Assembly (NCBI GenBank): GCA_022775005.1
Contig: JALFJR010000104.1
Span: forward strand, 1 to 37,785
DNA length: 37,785 nt
Direction: 5' to 3'
Source of the DNA: Parabacteroides sp.
Lineage (GTDB): Bacteria > Bacteroidota > Bacteroidia > Bacteroidales > Tannerellaceae
The position numbers and the translations under genes are program-made. Below are positions 1 to 9,374 of this stretch, one piece after another. The first letter of the stretch is position 1. The number at the start of each line of letters is the position of its first letter. A model generated the notes under the pieces. It did not search any database and was not told the origin of the DNA. It saw only the letters and a program-made list of their open reading frames with translations.

Positions 1-15
1 CAAAATCTTTTTCAT
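1..15 (-). CDS. Start of a secreted-protein gene, probably a further periplasmic chaperone or isomerase (partial)
   Basis: Only five codons are inside the window (Met-Lys-Lys-Ile-Leu, ATG at 15-13). They are preceded on the minus strand by a purine-rich AGAGGAT stretch about four bases from the ATG, a good ribosome binding site. The basic-then-hydrophobic start fits a signal peptide. It lies 21 bases after the stop of the lipoprotein gene on the same strand, so it is probably the third gene of a periplasmic folding operon. A SurA-like isomerase is expected from the usual order in related genomes, but the product cannot be read here. Confidence 0.5.
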
Positions 16-36
16 TTTCTATCCTCTTTTCGTCAT

Positions 37-897
37 TCACGGTTCAGTGAAGAAAGTAACCTTTCCTTTCTGGACCGCATCGTTATATAATTCATCTTCA
101 AAATTTCTCAAAAAATCCACTTTGCGTTGATTGACCAATATTTCCACGATACGTGGGCTGGCCGACTCATAAGGCTCTGTCTGACCGGGTACCAAATATT
201 CGGCAATATTCAATAGATAGCAATAACTACTATCTGCAGCCTCTACTTGTTTATGCCCTTTCAAAAAGATTGCTGGATCGCTCACATAAATCGGTATATT
301 ATCCATCACCTCATCAAAATCCACCCATTTGTCATAGAAATATTCATAAATGGTTGCATTCTGCACGCTATATTTTTCAATCTTCTCTAAAGCAGCCTCA
401 TCAGCTGATTTATACCATTTCTTTACATCCGTCAATCCCGGCGCATCCACCGGTATCTTTAAAAACAATCCTTTAATCAACCCCTTCTCGAGGACAAATA
501 GCTCTTGATTCTCCTCATAGAATTGCTGCTTATCACGCTCGGATATATCATTTTTCAACCGCTCATCCACTAATCGCTCCTGATAACGGTAACAGATCAA
601 CGAACGTCGATATGCCTCTACTAATTGGTCGATCTCTTCCTTCTCATCACCGAGGTTACGCTCAGCCACCTCATAAACCAATTGTTCCTTCACCCATTTC
701 TTCACGTAGTTCTCCGCCAAAAGCAAGCTATCAGCAGAGGAGGCTCCACGAGGGATAAGAGATTCCACTTCTGCCCGACGCAATAGATGCCCTTCCATGC
801 TGGCCAATGCATCCGCTTGGTCAATCGTCGTGTCCTGTCCGCACCCTACGAAAAGGATACTGCCACACAAACACCATAGATAAAGGAATCTCCACAT
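37..897 (-). CDS. Lipoprotein of the periplasmic folding cluster, no visible rotamase domain
   Basis: The 286-residue product starts with a hydrophobic signal peptide ending in a lipobox, FVGC with Cys19 as the likely lipidated residue, followed by Gln-Asp-Thr-Thr. The rest is charged and helical (about residues 50-130 are rich in Glu, Lys and Arg), like the chaperone arms of SurA-type proteins. No parvulin signature is visible. The gene starts 13 bases after the stop of the double-parvulin gene, so the two are surely co-transcribed. A role as an envelope chaperone or partner of the isomerases is an inference from context and overall shape. It could equally be an unrelated lipoprotein. Confidence 0.75.
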   Translation of the reverse strand: MWRFLYLWCLCGSILFVGCGQDTTIDQADALASMEGHLLRRAEVESLIPRGASSADSLLLAENYVKKWVKEQLVYEVAERNLGDEKEEIDQLVEAYRRSLICYRYQERLVDERLKNDISERDKQQFYEENQELFVLEKGLIKGLFLKIPVDAPGLTDVKKWYKSADEAALEKIEKYSVQNATIYEYFYDKWVDFDEVMDNIPIYVSDPAIFLKGHKQVEAADSSYCYLLNIAEYLVPGQTEPYESASPRIVEILVNQRKVDFLRNFEDELYNDAVQKGKVTFFTEP

Positions 898-910
898 AGG
901 CTGGCACTAT

Positions 911-2476
911 TTATTTCAGTTTCTCCAATACTTTCCAGTTTACTTCCACCGGATATTTCTGGTTTAATTCCTTAATCCAAGCATCCTCTAACGCTTTTTG
1001 CTCCGCAGCAGGCTTACTCCAGACCTTCTGGTTACTAATCTCGAACAGTAATATGCCATCTCGATACTCCTGCATCAAATGAGGAATCTCTGGGTGCTTC
1101 TGCTCTAAGTTCTTCCGCTCTGAGGTGGTCACAATATCTCGTATAAATAGATCAAATACCTCTTGCATGAAGTCTCCCGCATAGGTCTTCGTCGAGAAGG
1201 GAGCTCGTTGTATGTAATAGGCGAATTCTGACTGTGGGAAATCCTGCCCATCCAAATGAATCAAGGTCTTGTTCATTTCTTTGGCCTTTTCATAAAAAGC
1301 CTTGTCCGTAGGGAAATAATCATTGCATAGAGCCTGCATCTCCGCATAGGCTTCCGGGTAGAAACGATAACCATACTCCTGCTTCATACGTTCGTCAAAC
1401 ACACGGTAGAGGTCAAAGTTATGTTCGCCTTGCCCCATTTTCCGTCGCAACGATTTCTCCTCTTGCTCAAAGGGAGTACGCCCTTTCCGCTCTAAAAGTT
1501 TGATAATATGATAGCCAAAACGGGTTTCCACTAACCCGGAGAGTTCTCCAGGAGTAGTCAACTGAAACGCAGCCACCTCGAAAGGCTCCACCATCTCCCC
1601 AACTCCAAACCAGGGTAATTCACCCTGTTTCTTAGCGGAGGCAGGATCGGCCGAATAACGAGTAGCTAACTCACCAAAATCCGCCCCAGCCTTCAACTGC
1701 TGATAGACGTCTTCTGCCTCCTTCTTTATAGCCATCGTATCCTGCGCCGAGCCCTCTTTAGGATAAGCTATCAAGATATGAGCCACATGTACTCGTCCTG
1801 GATTGGGCTTACGGCTATGCACCTGTATCAAGTGAAAACCTAACTTGGTGCGAACAGGCATGGAAATCTCGCCGATAGGCAAAGAATAAGCCGCATCCTC
1901 GAAGGCCTTGAGTGTCTGCATCGGACGCAAGCAACGCACATATTCGTAGGCGACATGCTCTTTATCCTTCTCAGACAGTTCCTTACCGACCGCCTCTATC
2001 GTCTCGCCCTTTTTCAAACGAGCGTAAGCCTGCATGGCCTCCTCATAGACAGGCAACGTATCCTTAGAGACCGTCTGCTCCGGTAAACGAAACAAGATAT
2101 GAGAAAACTCCACGGTATGCGCCCCTCGGTCGTAAACCGCTTTCGCTGCTTGACGCTCTGCCTCCTTGTCAGAGAGATAGCTATCCACCAACTGATGGCG
2201 ATACCCCTCCAACTCTTTTTTAAATGATTCTGTCTGATCCAAGCCATGAGCCTCCGCATCGGCCACTTTCAGCTTGAAGTTTTTAAATAACTCCACATAC
2301 TGTTCAACCGATTGCTTGTCCGACAGATTAACCTCTGCATTCTTTTGAGCAATATACTCAAACTCAGCCAAAGGCACCTGCTTTCCAGCTACAACCATTG
2401 CTACATAATCAGGTAAAGCCTGAGCATAAGCCGTCACGCCGACACACGCACCCAATAAGAGAAGTAAGTTTTTCAT
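911..2476 (-). CDS. Periplasmic PpiC/parvulin-type peptidyl-prolyl isomerase with two rotamase domains
   Basis: The 521-residue protein has a cleavable signal peptide (residues 1 to about 19, ending AYAQA). Two parvulin domains follow in tandem at roughly residues 120-220 and 228-332. The second shows the classical pattern: VAHILI at its start, an ADFGELATRYS-like segment, a GELPWFG loop and a FGYHIIKL end. The first has EFSHILF and a matching FHLIQVH end. N- and C-terminal helical parts resemble the SurA chaperone module. Such proteins catalyse proline isomerisation and help outer membrane proteins cross the periplasm. It forms an operon with the next lipoprotein (13-base gap). It lies 109 bases after recQ, separated from it by a long hairpin, so it may have its own promoter. 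Confidence 0.9.
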   Translation of the reverse strand: MKNLLLLLGACVGVTAYAQALPDYVAMVVAGKQVPLAEFEYIAQKNAEVNLSDKQSVEQYVELFKNFKLKVADAEAHGLDQTESFKKELEGYRHQLVDSYLSDKEAERQAAKAVYDRGAHTVEFSHILFRLPEQTVSKDTLPVYEEAMQAYARLKKGETIEAVGKELSEKDKEHVAYEYVRCLRPMQTLKAFEDAAYSLPIGEISMPVRTKLGFHLIQVHSRKPNPGRVHVAHILIAYPKEGSAQDTMAIKKEAEDVYQQLKAGADFGELATRYSADPASAKKQGELPWFGVGEMVEPFEVAAFQLTTPGELSGLVETRFGYHIIKLLERKGRTPFEQEEKSLRRKMGQGEHNFDLYRVFDERMKQEYGYRFYPEAYAEMQALCNDYFPTDKAFYEKAKEMNKTLIHLDGQDFPQSEFAYYIQRAPFSTKTYAGDFMQEVFDLFIRDIVTTSERKNLEQKHPEIPHLMQEYRDGILLFEISNQKVWSKPAAEQKALEDAWIKELNQKYPVEVNWKVLEKLK

Positions 2477-2516
2477 CTAATATCCTTTTTCTATCCCTAA
2501 GAAAATCCTATAAAAT

Positions 2517-2574
2517 AACACTAACTTAACGGATACATATAAGGAAAAGTATGCGGATCCATTAAATTAGTGTT
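2517..2574. terminator. Long hairpin between recQ and the isomerase gene
   Basis: AACACTAACTTAACGGAT at the left pairs with ATCCATTAAATTAGTGTT at the right, a stem of about 18-20 pairs with two G-U wobbles on one strand and an 18-base loop. It is followed by six T on the plus strand and by ATTTTAT on the minus strand. It sits right after the recQ stop codon, so I read it as the recQ transcript end, possibly leaky or bidirectional. Confidence 0.65.
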
Positions 2575-2585
2575 TTTTATATGCC

Positions 2586-4766
2586 TTAGTTAGCCATTTC
2601 GGAAAGGAACTTGATACGCACCAAACGAATCTCATCTTCCGTATAATCGCCTCCTAACTCCTCGATCGCATCCTCCAGATCATCCGTCTCAGAGTCCTTA
2701 AAGTACTCATAGATGTCTTCCACATGATCCTCATCCATAACATCATTCACGAAGTAATCGATATTGATGCGCGTACCGGAATAAACAATCGCTTCTATCT
2801 CATCCAACAACTCAGAAAATTCCAATCCATTCGACGAAGCAATCTCATCCAACGCAACTTTACGGTCAATCCGTTGAATGATTGACACCTTCAACTTTGA
2901 TTTATTCGCCACTGTGCGTACACGCAGATCTTCCGGACGCTCAATCTCATTCTCTTCAACGTGGCGCTTGATTAGCTCAATGAACTCTTTTCCATAACGT
3001 TTCGCTTTACCTGCACCCACACCAGGGATATTTTGCAGCTCTTCCAACGTAATCGGATATGTTGTAGCCATTGCCTCTAATGAGGGATCTTGGAAAATCA
3101 CGAAAGGAGGAACCTGCAAACGCTTGGATAGCTTCTTTCGCAAATCTTTCATCATGGAATAGAGAGCTGGATCCACCGCACAAGAAGCGCCTCCTCTAAC
3201 AGGTGTTTCCTCAACTTCCTCTTCAAACTCATTGTCTTTGGTAATCTTAAAGGAGACAGGCTTGTCCATAAACTCCTTACCTTTATCGGTAATTTTCAAC
3301 AAACCATAATTCTCAATGTCTTTTAATAGATAACCTGCGATCAATGCTTGACGAATCACCGCATTCCACATCTTCTCATCCTCATCCTGACCAGAGCCAA
3401 AGATTTCTAATTCATTATGCTTGAAACTCTCAATCTCAGAGGTCTCCTTACCAATCAAAATATTGACGATATAATCTGTCTTAAATTTTTCTTTCAATGT
3501 GCTGACAGCCTCGAGCACAGCACTTAATAACTCTTTAGCTTCCACCTGTTTCTTGGGATTCTTACAATTATCACAATTGCCACAGTTATCCTCCAGGTAC
3601 TCCTCTCCGAAGTAGTGTAACAACACCTTACGACGACAAACGGAAGTTTCAGCATACGCAGCTGTTTCCAACAGCAACTGCTTTCCAATCTCCTGCTCCG
3701 CAACCGGTTTCCCTTGCATGAACTTCTCCAGTTTCTGCAAGTCTTTATAAGCATAGAAGGCCAAACAATGTCCCTCTCCACCATCACGACCTGCACGGCC
3801 CGTCTCCTGGTAATAACCTTCAAGGCTCTTCGGAATATCGTAATGGATCACATATCGTACATCCGGTTTATCAATACCCATACCAAACGCAATGGTTGCA
3901 ACAATTACATCAGCCTTTTCCATCAAAAACGCATCCTGATTCGCCGAACGCACTTGCGACTCCATCCCCGCATGATAAGGCAACGCCTTGATTCCATTCG
4001 CCTTCAAGATATCGGCAAACTCCTCCACTTTCTTGCGGCTCAAGCAATATACAATACCCGATTTGCCTTCATTGGCTTTTATAAACTTTATAATCTCACG
4101 GTCTATATTCGCATCTTTCGGACGCACCTCGTAATACAAATTCGCACGGTTGAAGGATGACTTAAACACCTCCGCATCGATCATTCCCAGGTTCTTCTGA
4201 ATATCATGCTGCACCTTGGGAGTGGCCGTAGCAGTCAAGGCAATCAACGAACGCTTACCTATCTCATTAATAATCGGTCGGATACGGCGATATTCCGGGC
4301 GGAAATCATGGCCCCACTCAGAGATACAGTGTGCCTCATCGACCGCATAGAAAGAGATCTTCACTTGCCGTAGGAACTCCACATTCTCCTCCTTGGTCAG
4401 GGACTCAGGCGCCACATACAGCAGCTTAGTCCGTCCAGACAGAATGTCTTGCTTCACCTGCTCGATAGCAGACTTATTCAACGAGGAGTTGATGAAATGG
4501 GCCACCCCGTCCTCCTCGCTAAAGTTACGCATCGCATCCACCTGGTTCTTCATCAAGGCGATCAGCGGAGAAATAACGATAGCCGTTCCCTCCATCAAGA
4601 GAGAGGGCAACTGATAACAGAGCGACTTACCACCACCGGTAGGCATCAATACAAACGTATCCTTACCAGCCAATACACTTTCGATAATGGCTTTTTGCTC
4701 TCCTTTAAATGCGCCAAAACCAAAGTGCCGTTTCAGCTCTTCCGTTAAATGATCCTTCTTTGCCAT
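2586..4766 (-). CDS. recQ: ATP-dependent DNA helicase RecQ
   Basis: The 726-residue product is a full RecQ. The helicase core has Walker A (MPTGGGKS, residues 41-48), the DEAH box (143-146) in the typical AVDEAHCISEWGHDFRPEY context, and the QETGRAGRDG motif VI. A four-cysteine zinc site lies in the RQC region (CRRK then CGNCDNC). An HRDC domain follows with the IPGVGAGKAKRYG helix-hairpin-helix signature. The last 110 residues or so are an acidic extension, longer than E. coli RecQ (about 610 residues) and common in Bacteroidota. RecQ unwinds 3'-overhang DNA in recombination and stalled-fork repair. It starts 27 bases after clpX, so it is probably read from the clp promoter. Confidence 0.97.
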   Translation of the reverse strand: MAKKDHLTEELKRHFGFGAFKGEQKAIIESVLAGKDTFVLMPTGGGKSLCYQLPSLLMEGTAIVISPLIALMKNQVDAMRNFSEEDGVAHFINSSLNKSAIEQVKQDILSGRTKLLYVAPESLTKEENVEFLRQVKISFYAVDEAHCISEWGHDFRPEYRRIRPIINEIGKRSLIALTATATPKVQHDIQKNLGMIDAEVFKSSFNRANLYYEVRPKDANIDREIIKFIKANEGKSGIVYCLSRKKVEEFADILKANGIKALPYHAGMESQVRSANQDAFLMEKADVIVATIAFGMGIDKPDVRYVIHYDIPKSLEGYYQETGRAGRDGGEGHCLAFYAYKDLQKLEKFMQGKPVAEQEIGKQLLLETAAYAETSVCRRKVLLHYFGEEYLEDNCGNCDNCKNPKKQVEAKELLSAVLEAVSTLKEKFKTDYIVNILIGKETSEIESFKHNELEIFGSGQDEDEKMWNAVIRQALIAGYLLKDIENYGLLKITDKGKEFMDKPVSFKITKDNEFEEEVEETPVRGGASCAVDPALYSMMKDLRKKLSKRLQVPPFVIFQDPSLEAMATTYPITLEELQNIPGVGAGKAKRYGKEFIELIKRHVEENEIERPEDLRVRTVANKSKLKVSIIQRIDRKVALDEIASSNGLEFSELLDEIEAIVYSGTRINIDYFVNDVMDEDHVEDIYEYFKDSETDDLEDAIEELGGDYTEDEIRLVRIKFLSEMAN

Positions 4767-4793
4767 ACTTCGTATTCGTATTAACCGAACCGC

Positions 4794-6032
4794 CTACGCA
4801 TTCTCAAACTGCAAGCGATTCACATCCGACTTTTCAAATTTCTCTTTTGCATAATCCAATGTTACATGTAACTCCTTGACATCCTTTTGTGAGGGAATCG
4901 TATACATCGCATCCATCATGATCGCTTCCACGATCGAGCGCAAACCTCTGGCACCCAATTTAAACTCTAACGCCTTATCGACAATAAACTCATAGACCTC
5001 CTCATCGAACAGCAACTGTACACCGTCCATCTCAAACAGTTTCACATATTGCTTGATGATCGAGTTCTTCGGTTCCGTCAGGATGTTGCGCAACGCTGTT
5101 CGATCCAACGGGTTCAAGTAAGTCAGAATTGGTAAACGACCGATAATCTCCGGGATCAATCCGAAAGCTTTCAAGTCAGCCGGCGTGATGTATTTCAAGA
5201 AATTATCCCGATCCACCGTAGAGGTCGCCAAGCTGGCTGAGTAACCTACCACACGGGTATTCAACCGCTGCGCGATCTTCTTCTCGATGCCGTCAAACGC
5301 ACCACCACAGATGAAAAGGATGTTTTTGGTATCCACGGGAATCATCTTCTGCTCCGGATGCTTACGTCCACCCTGAGGCGGCACGTTCACCACTGAGCCC
5401 TCCAACAACTTTAACAGGCCCTGTTGCACGCCTTCGCCACTGACATCACGCGTGATGGAAGGATTATCGCCCTTCCTTGCGATCTTATCAATCTCATCGA
5501 TAAAGACAATACCCCGTTGCGCAGCCTCCACATCATAATCGGCCGCCTGCAGCAATCGGGTCAAAATACTCTCGATATCCTCTCCTACATAACCGGCTTG
5601 CGTCAATACTGTCGCATCCACAATGGCAAACGGCACATGCAACAGCTTGGCGATCGTGCGGGCCAAGAGGGTCTTTCCTGTTCCCGTTGTGCCCACCAGG
5701 ATGATGTTGGACTTCTCGATCTCCACGTCATCCGCCGTCACTTTCTGCATCAACCGTTTGTAATGGTTGTAAACCGCTACAGCCAAATACTGCTTCGCAG
5801 CATCCTGTCCAATTACATATTGGTCTAAGAAAAGTTTAATATCCTCCGGTGTCGGCAACTCCGACATGCTCATCGTAAAAGAAGAAGACTCCGCAAATTT
5901 CTCCTTCACCATCTCATAGGCCTGCTGGGCACACTCATCGCAAATAGAGCCATTGATTCCATTGATCAACAACCTGACATCGCGACCTGATCTCCCACAA
6001 AAGCTACAATAACCACCCGTACTTTTGGCCAT
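4794..6032 (-). CDS. clpX: ClpX, ATP-dependent unfoldase of the ClpXP protease
   Basis: The 412-residue protein has the N-terminal C4 zinc-binding domain (Cys9, Cys12, Cys31, Cys34), Walker A GTTGTGKT (residues 114-121), Walker B VFIDEIDK (176-183), the TQAGYVGED pore-loop region, and a C-terminal sensor-2 GARGLR motif. Length is typical of the family. ClpX recognises tagged substrates, unfolds them with ATP and feeds them into ClpP. It lies 39 bases after clpP and 27 before recQ on the same strand, so clpP-clpX-recQ is probably one transcription unit. Confidence 0.98.
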   Translation of the reverse strand: MAKSTGGYCSFCGRSGRDVRLLINGINGSICDECAQQAYEMVKEKFAESSSFTMSMSELPTPEDIKLFLDQYVIGQDAAKQYLAVAVYNHYKRLMQKVTADDVEIEKSNIILVGTTGTGKTLLARTIAKLLHVPFAIVDATVLTQAGYVGEDIESILTRLLQAADYDVEAAQRGIVFIDEIDKIARKGDNPSITRDVSGEGVQQGLLKLLEGSVVNVPPQGGRKHPEQKMIPVDTKNILFICGGAFDGIEKKIAQRLNTRVVGYSASLATSTVDRDNFLKYITPADLKAFGLIPEIIGRLPILTYLNPLDRTALRNILTEPKNSIIKQYVKLFEMDGVQLLFDEEVYEFIVDKALEFKLGARGLRSIVEAIMMDAMYTIPSQKDVKELHVTLDYAKEKFEKSDVNRLQFENA

Positions 6033-6071
6033 ACTTTTCTTCCTTATATATTATATATGTATAAATACGGA

Positions 6072-6734
6072 TTATTTTCTTCTTAACACATCATCAATCA
6101 TGCCATAGGCTTTCGCCTCTTCCGCCGTCATCCAATAATCGCGGTCACTATCCTGCGCAATCTTCTCATAGGGCTGGCCAGAGTGGTCAGACAAGATGGT
6201 ATAAAGCTCTTTCTTCACCTTCAAAATCTCACGGGCTGTGATCTCGATATCCGATGCTTGACCTTGCGCTCCACCCAACGGCTGGTGAATCATCACCCGG
6301 GAGTGCTGCAAAGCGAAACGTTTCCCCTTCGTACCCGCCACTAACAACACGGAAGCCATGGAAGCGGCCATACCCGTACAGATGGTAGAGACATTGCTGG
6401 AAATAAATTGCATCGTGTCATAAATCCCGTAACCTGCATATACACTGCCACCCGGCGAATTGATATAAATAGAGATGTCTTTGCCTGGATCACTGGAATC
6501 CAAATAGAGCAATTGCGCCTGAATCACATTCGCCGTGTAGTCATCGATCTGTGTCCCCAAAAAGATGATACGATCCATCATCAAACGAGAGAACACATCC
6601 ATCTGAGCCACATTCAATTGTCGCTCCTCAATAATTGTCGGGGAGATGTAACTACTGGTGATGTTCATATAGCTATCAAGAGCCATACCACTCATGCCCA
6701 AATGCTTTGTCGCATACTTTCTAAAATCTTCCAT
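6072..6734 (-). CDS. clpP: ClpP, serine protease subunit of ClpXP
   Basis: The 220-residue product carries the complete triad: Ser125 in GMAASMAS, His150 in MIHQPLGG, and Asp199 in the DRDYWM segment. The [11 protein letters not shown] oxyanion motif is at about 91-101. I start it at the ATG at 6734 ([10 protein letters not shown]). A longer frame reaches 6824, but its extra 30 residues are unlike ClpP, and a promoter with a good -7 box lies at 6833-6840, which would place the transcription start at about the same base as that upstream ATG. ClpP forms a tetradecameric chamber that degrades proteins delivered by ClpX, encoded directly downstream. Confidence 0.97.
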   Translation of the reverse strand: MEDFRKYATKHLGMSGMALDSYMNITSSYISPTIIEERQLNVAQMDVFSRLMMDRIIFLGTQIDDYTANVIQAQLLYLDSSDPGKDISIYINSPGGSVYAGYGIYDTMQFISSNVSTICTGMAASMASVLLVAGTKGKRFALQHSRVMIHQPLGGAQGQASDIEITAREILKVKKELYTILSDHSGQPYEKIAQDSDRDYWMTAEEAKAYGMIDDVLRRK

Positions 6735-6832
6735 ATAAAATATCCAATAGGTTTTTATTGATCCATTGCGCCTATCCAAGCAGGCGAAGAAACGGAAAAA
6801 GGGATTTCTCTCCTCTTTCCTCAACGGATAAA

Positions 6833-6865
6833 CAAAGTTATAAATAAATTTCTGAACGAAACAAT
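6833..6865 (-). promoter_or_regulatory. Bacteroides-type promoter for clpP-clpX
   Basis: On the minus strand TAACTTTG (6840-6833) matches the TAnnTTTG -7 box exactly. ATTG (6865-6862) stands 21 bases upstream in place of TTTG. Transcription would begin near 6826, giving a leader of about 90 bases before the clpP ATG. Confidence 0.6.
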
Positions 6866-6901
6866 TTATTTTGCCCTCCGCTAAGGTTTTTTTCGAGAGA
6901 A

Positions 6902-6943
6902 ATCCCTTTTTCCAGGGATGACAGCCCAGTGTGAGGGGCTGTC
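6902..6943 (-). terminator. Tandem hairpins after tig
   Basis: The first hairpin read on the minus strand has a perfect 8-bp stem, GACAGCCC (6943-6936) with GGGCTGTC (6927-6920), and an 8-base loop. A second hairpin follows at once, ATCCCT (6919-6914) with AGGGAT (6907-6902). A long T tract is missing, so termination may be partial and some tig transcripts may run into clpP. Confidence 0.6.
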
Positions 6944-6954
6944 AAACGGCTATT

Positions 6955-8310
6955 TTATTCAAAAAGCTTTGCGAACTCGTCTGCGCTGACCTCTTTCTCA
7001 TCGAGCGTAACCTGCTCTTTCAGCCAAGCAGCCAACTGCTCCTCAACCGCACGGTTAGCGATATTCTCAGCAGTCTGCGCATTCTTCAACATCTCCTTCG
7101 CATAGTTGTTGAGCACATCCTCAGGGATAGACAACATGCCGTACTGTGCGAACTGAGCCTTAGCCACACGCTTAGCGAAGCTATCCACATCAGCCGGAGT
7201 CACCTTCAATTCGTTCTGACGAACCAAAGCATCCTTGATCAACTGATATGTCAAATCTTTCACTACCTGCGGATAGTCTTTCTCCAACTGATCCGGCGTG
7301 TTCTTCGAATTAGAAGCCAGCAACCAACGCTTCAACAGCGCATCGTCAAACTTCAACTCACCAGCACGCTCAACCAACAGATCACGAATATCCATCAAGA
7401 ACTTGAAGTCGCTCTGCGGCATGAACTGCTCTAACAAAGCATCCTCGATCTTCTGCTTGAACTCCTCCTCTGAGGTAACCACGTTCTCGCCGAATACCTT
7501 GTCGAACAACTCCTGATTCATCTCAGCAGGCTGATGACGAGAGATCGTCTTCACTTCGAAGCTGAAATCGCCAGTCAACTCAGCGACCTTCTCCTTCTCC
7601 ACGTGCAAGAAAGAGGCGATCTCTGCCTCGGCACCCTCATACGCCTTGTTCGGGTTGAATACAACCACGCTATTGACGTTAGCACCGATAAACTTCGCCT
7701 TCTCCTCCTCGTTCTTGATATACATCGGCATCAAGACAGCGTTCTCTACAACGACACCGCCCTCTTTCGGAGTACCATTCTCCAACTCAGCGACGGTACC
7801 CTTCACCATATCTTTCTCCTCAACGGCCTCACCATCGACATAAGAGCCAAAGTTCGCACGGTAAGAATCTACCTGCGTATTGATCATCTCGTCATCTACC
7901 TTCACTTTGTAGAACGGAAGCTGGTCGTTCTTGCTCAACTCGATGTGGATCTCCGGAGCCAGAGCCAAGTCAAAACAGAACTCGAAATCCTCGCTATGGT
8001 CGAAATCCAACGGTTTCTGCTCAGTCTCGTTCGGCATCGGCTCGCCCAATACGTGGAGGTCATTCTCACGAATATACTTGAACAAGTTCTCAGAGATCAG
8101 CTTGTTCACGACCTCTACCAAAGCCTGCTTACCATACATCTTCTTGATCAGGCCCAGGGGCACCATACCTTTACGGAAACCCGGCACATTTGCTTTCTGA
8201 CGAATGCTACGCAAATCCTTATCCAACTGATCCGCATAGTCCGCCTTCACTATTTCCAATTTCAGGATACCGCTAACGGCATCATTGTTCTTATTAAAAG
8301 AAACGTTCAT
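6955..8310 (-). CDS. tig: Trigger factor, ribosome-bound chaperone
   Basis: The 451-residue protein matches trigger factor in length and layout. The N-terminal ribosome-binding domain holds the signature loop GFRKGMVPLGLIKK (about residues 44-57). A divergent FKBP-like domain follows at about 150-250; its active-site residues are poorly conserved, as in other Bacteroidota. The C-terminal helical arms rich in Leu, Lys and Glu form the chaperone cradle. It binds near ribosomal protein L23 and shields nascent chains. The neighbouring clpP and clpX on the same strand are its classical partners. It has its own strong promoter (8356-8387). Confidence 0.95.
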   Translation of the reverse strand: MNVSFNKNNDAVSGILKLEIVKADYADQLDKDLRSIRQKANVPGFRKGMVPLGLIKKMYGKQALVEVVNKLISENLFKYIRENDLHVLGEPMPNETEQKPLDFDHSEDFEFCFDLALAPEIHIELSKNDQLPFYKVKVDDEMINTQVDSYRANFGSYVDGEAVEEKDMVKGTVAELENGTPKEGGVVVENAVLMPMYIKNEEEKAKFIGANVNSVVVFNPNKAYEGAEAEIASFLHVEKEKVAELTGDFSFEVKTISRHQPAEMNQELFDKVFGENVVTSEEEFKQKIEDALLEQFMPQSDFKFLMDIRDLLVERAGELKFDDALLKRWLLASNSKNTPDQLEKDYPQVVKDLTYQLIKDALVRQNELKVTPADVDSFAKRVAKAQFAQYGMLSIPEDVLNNYAKEMLKNAQTAENIANRAVEEQLAAWLKEQVTLDEKEVSADEFAKLFE

Positions 8311-8355
8311 TATGAATGATTTATTTAATTAATAGTCGCTTCAATTTTTAGGGTG

Positions 8356-8387
8356 CAAAAATAGAGTTAATCTTTTAATCCAACAAA
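8356..8387 (-). promoter_or_regulatory. Promoter of tig
   Basis: On the minus strand TTTG (8387-8384), a 20-base spacer and TATTTTTG (8363-8356) match the Bacteroides consensus TTTG-N19-21-TAnnTTTG completely. The predicted start is about 40 bases before the tig ATG. Confidence 0.8.
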
Positions 8388-8435
8388 TTTTACTTCGATT
8401 TTATTCCCGGTGGCTAACAAAAGGAAAGTTCTATG

Positions 8436-8443
8436 TATCTTTG
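8436..8443 (+). promoter_or_regulatory. Probable -7 box of the CPBP protease gene
   Basis: TATCTTTG fits the TAnnTTTG consensus and stands 31 bases before the ATG of the plus-strand protease gene. No clear TTTG lies at the expected distance upstream, so support is only from the -7 element and position. Confidence 0.5.
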
Positions 8444-8474
8444 GCTGCCATAAAACAGACCATACAAAAACAGA

Positions 8475-9374
8475 TTGTATATGCGTATAAAAGGGATTTT
8501 CGAAACCTATTCAGGTGGTAAACAGCTTTGGTTATTACTGTGCTTCTTGTTAGGAGGCACCTTGCTCGCTGAGTTTTGCACAACGGGAATCCATTGGATA
8601 GGAGGTTGCATCTCTAACGAATGGACAACAGGAACAGGATATCTGCGCACGATCCAAGGCCTATCAGCCCTCTGCACCTTCCTGCTTCCAGCCATCGCCA
8701 TGGGCTACTGTTGCAGTCCTAACCTGACCGATTATCTCTCGTTACGACGAGTCAACAATCCCCTCGCTTGGCCCCTCACCGCAGCCGGAATGGTCTTACT
8801 TGCCCCACTCATCAACCTGCTCAGCCTCTGGAATCAATCCCTGCACCTGCCAGCGGCATTAGCCCCCGTGGAGCAAACGATGCGTCAATGGGAAGAGTTA
8901 GCCGAACAGCTGACACAGACACTGCTTTCCAGTGATCGGATTGACATCCTGCTGGCCAACCTGTTTGTCGTAGCCATCCTTGCCGCCCTCACGGAAGAGT
9001 GCTTTTTCCGAGGCACGCTGCAACGCATCCTATCTCGCTTCCATGCCAAGCCACATGTCGTGATCTGGACAGCCGCCATCCTCTTTAGCGCTTTCCACCT
9101 GCAATTCTACGGGTTCTTTCCACGAATGCTCTTAGGTGCCTATTTTGGCTATTTACTGCTCTGGAGCCACAGCATCTGGCTACCGATCTTCGCCCACTTC
9201 ATCAACAATGCCATAGCAGTCATCACCCTTTCTAACGACGCTCTGCAGGAGAACTACTACCTCACGGGTGAGATTCCCGCCAACGAGCTCCTGCCCTACA
9301 GCCTCTTTGCGCTGCTCTCAACCGGGCTCTTTATCGGGATAAATCATCTCTTACGTCGTCAACTGTCACAATGA
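8475..9374 (+). CDS. CPBP-family intramembrane metalloprotease (CAAX protease-like)
   Basis: The 299-residue polytopic membrane protein has about seven or eight hydrophobic segments. The diagnostic motifs sit in the C-terminal half: EECFFR (EExxxR), then FSAFH (FxxxH), then HFINN (HxxxN). These supply the glutamate, histidine and asparagine residues of CPBP (Abi/Rce1-like) glutamyl proteases. Substrates of bacterial members are mostly unknown; some process peptides or act in immunity to bacteriocins. ATG at 8475 and the ATG two codons later are both possible starts. The 3' end overlaps the convergent lptB gene by nine bases. Confidence 0.9.
   Translation: MYMRIKGIFETYSGGKQLWLLLCFLLGGTLLAEFCTTGIHWIGGCISNEWTTGTGYLRTIQGLSALCTFLLPAIAMGYCCSPNLTDYLSLRRVNNPLAWPLTAAGMVLLAPLINLLSLWNQSLHLPAALAPVEQTMRQWEELAEQLTQTLLSSDRIDILLANLFVVAILAALTEECFFRGTLQRILSRFHAKPHVVIWTAAILFSAFHLQFYGFFPRMLLGAYFGYLLLWSHSIWLPIFAHFINNAIAVITLSNDALQENYYLTGEIPANELLPYSLFALLSTGLFIGINHLLRRQLSQ

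Noticed and set aside
6931-8319. Long plus-strand frames opposite tig
   Set aside because: Antisense shadows; the trigger factor reading on the other strand is unambiguous.
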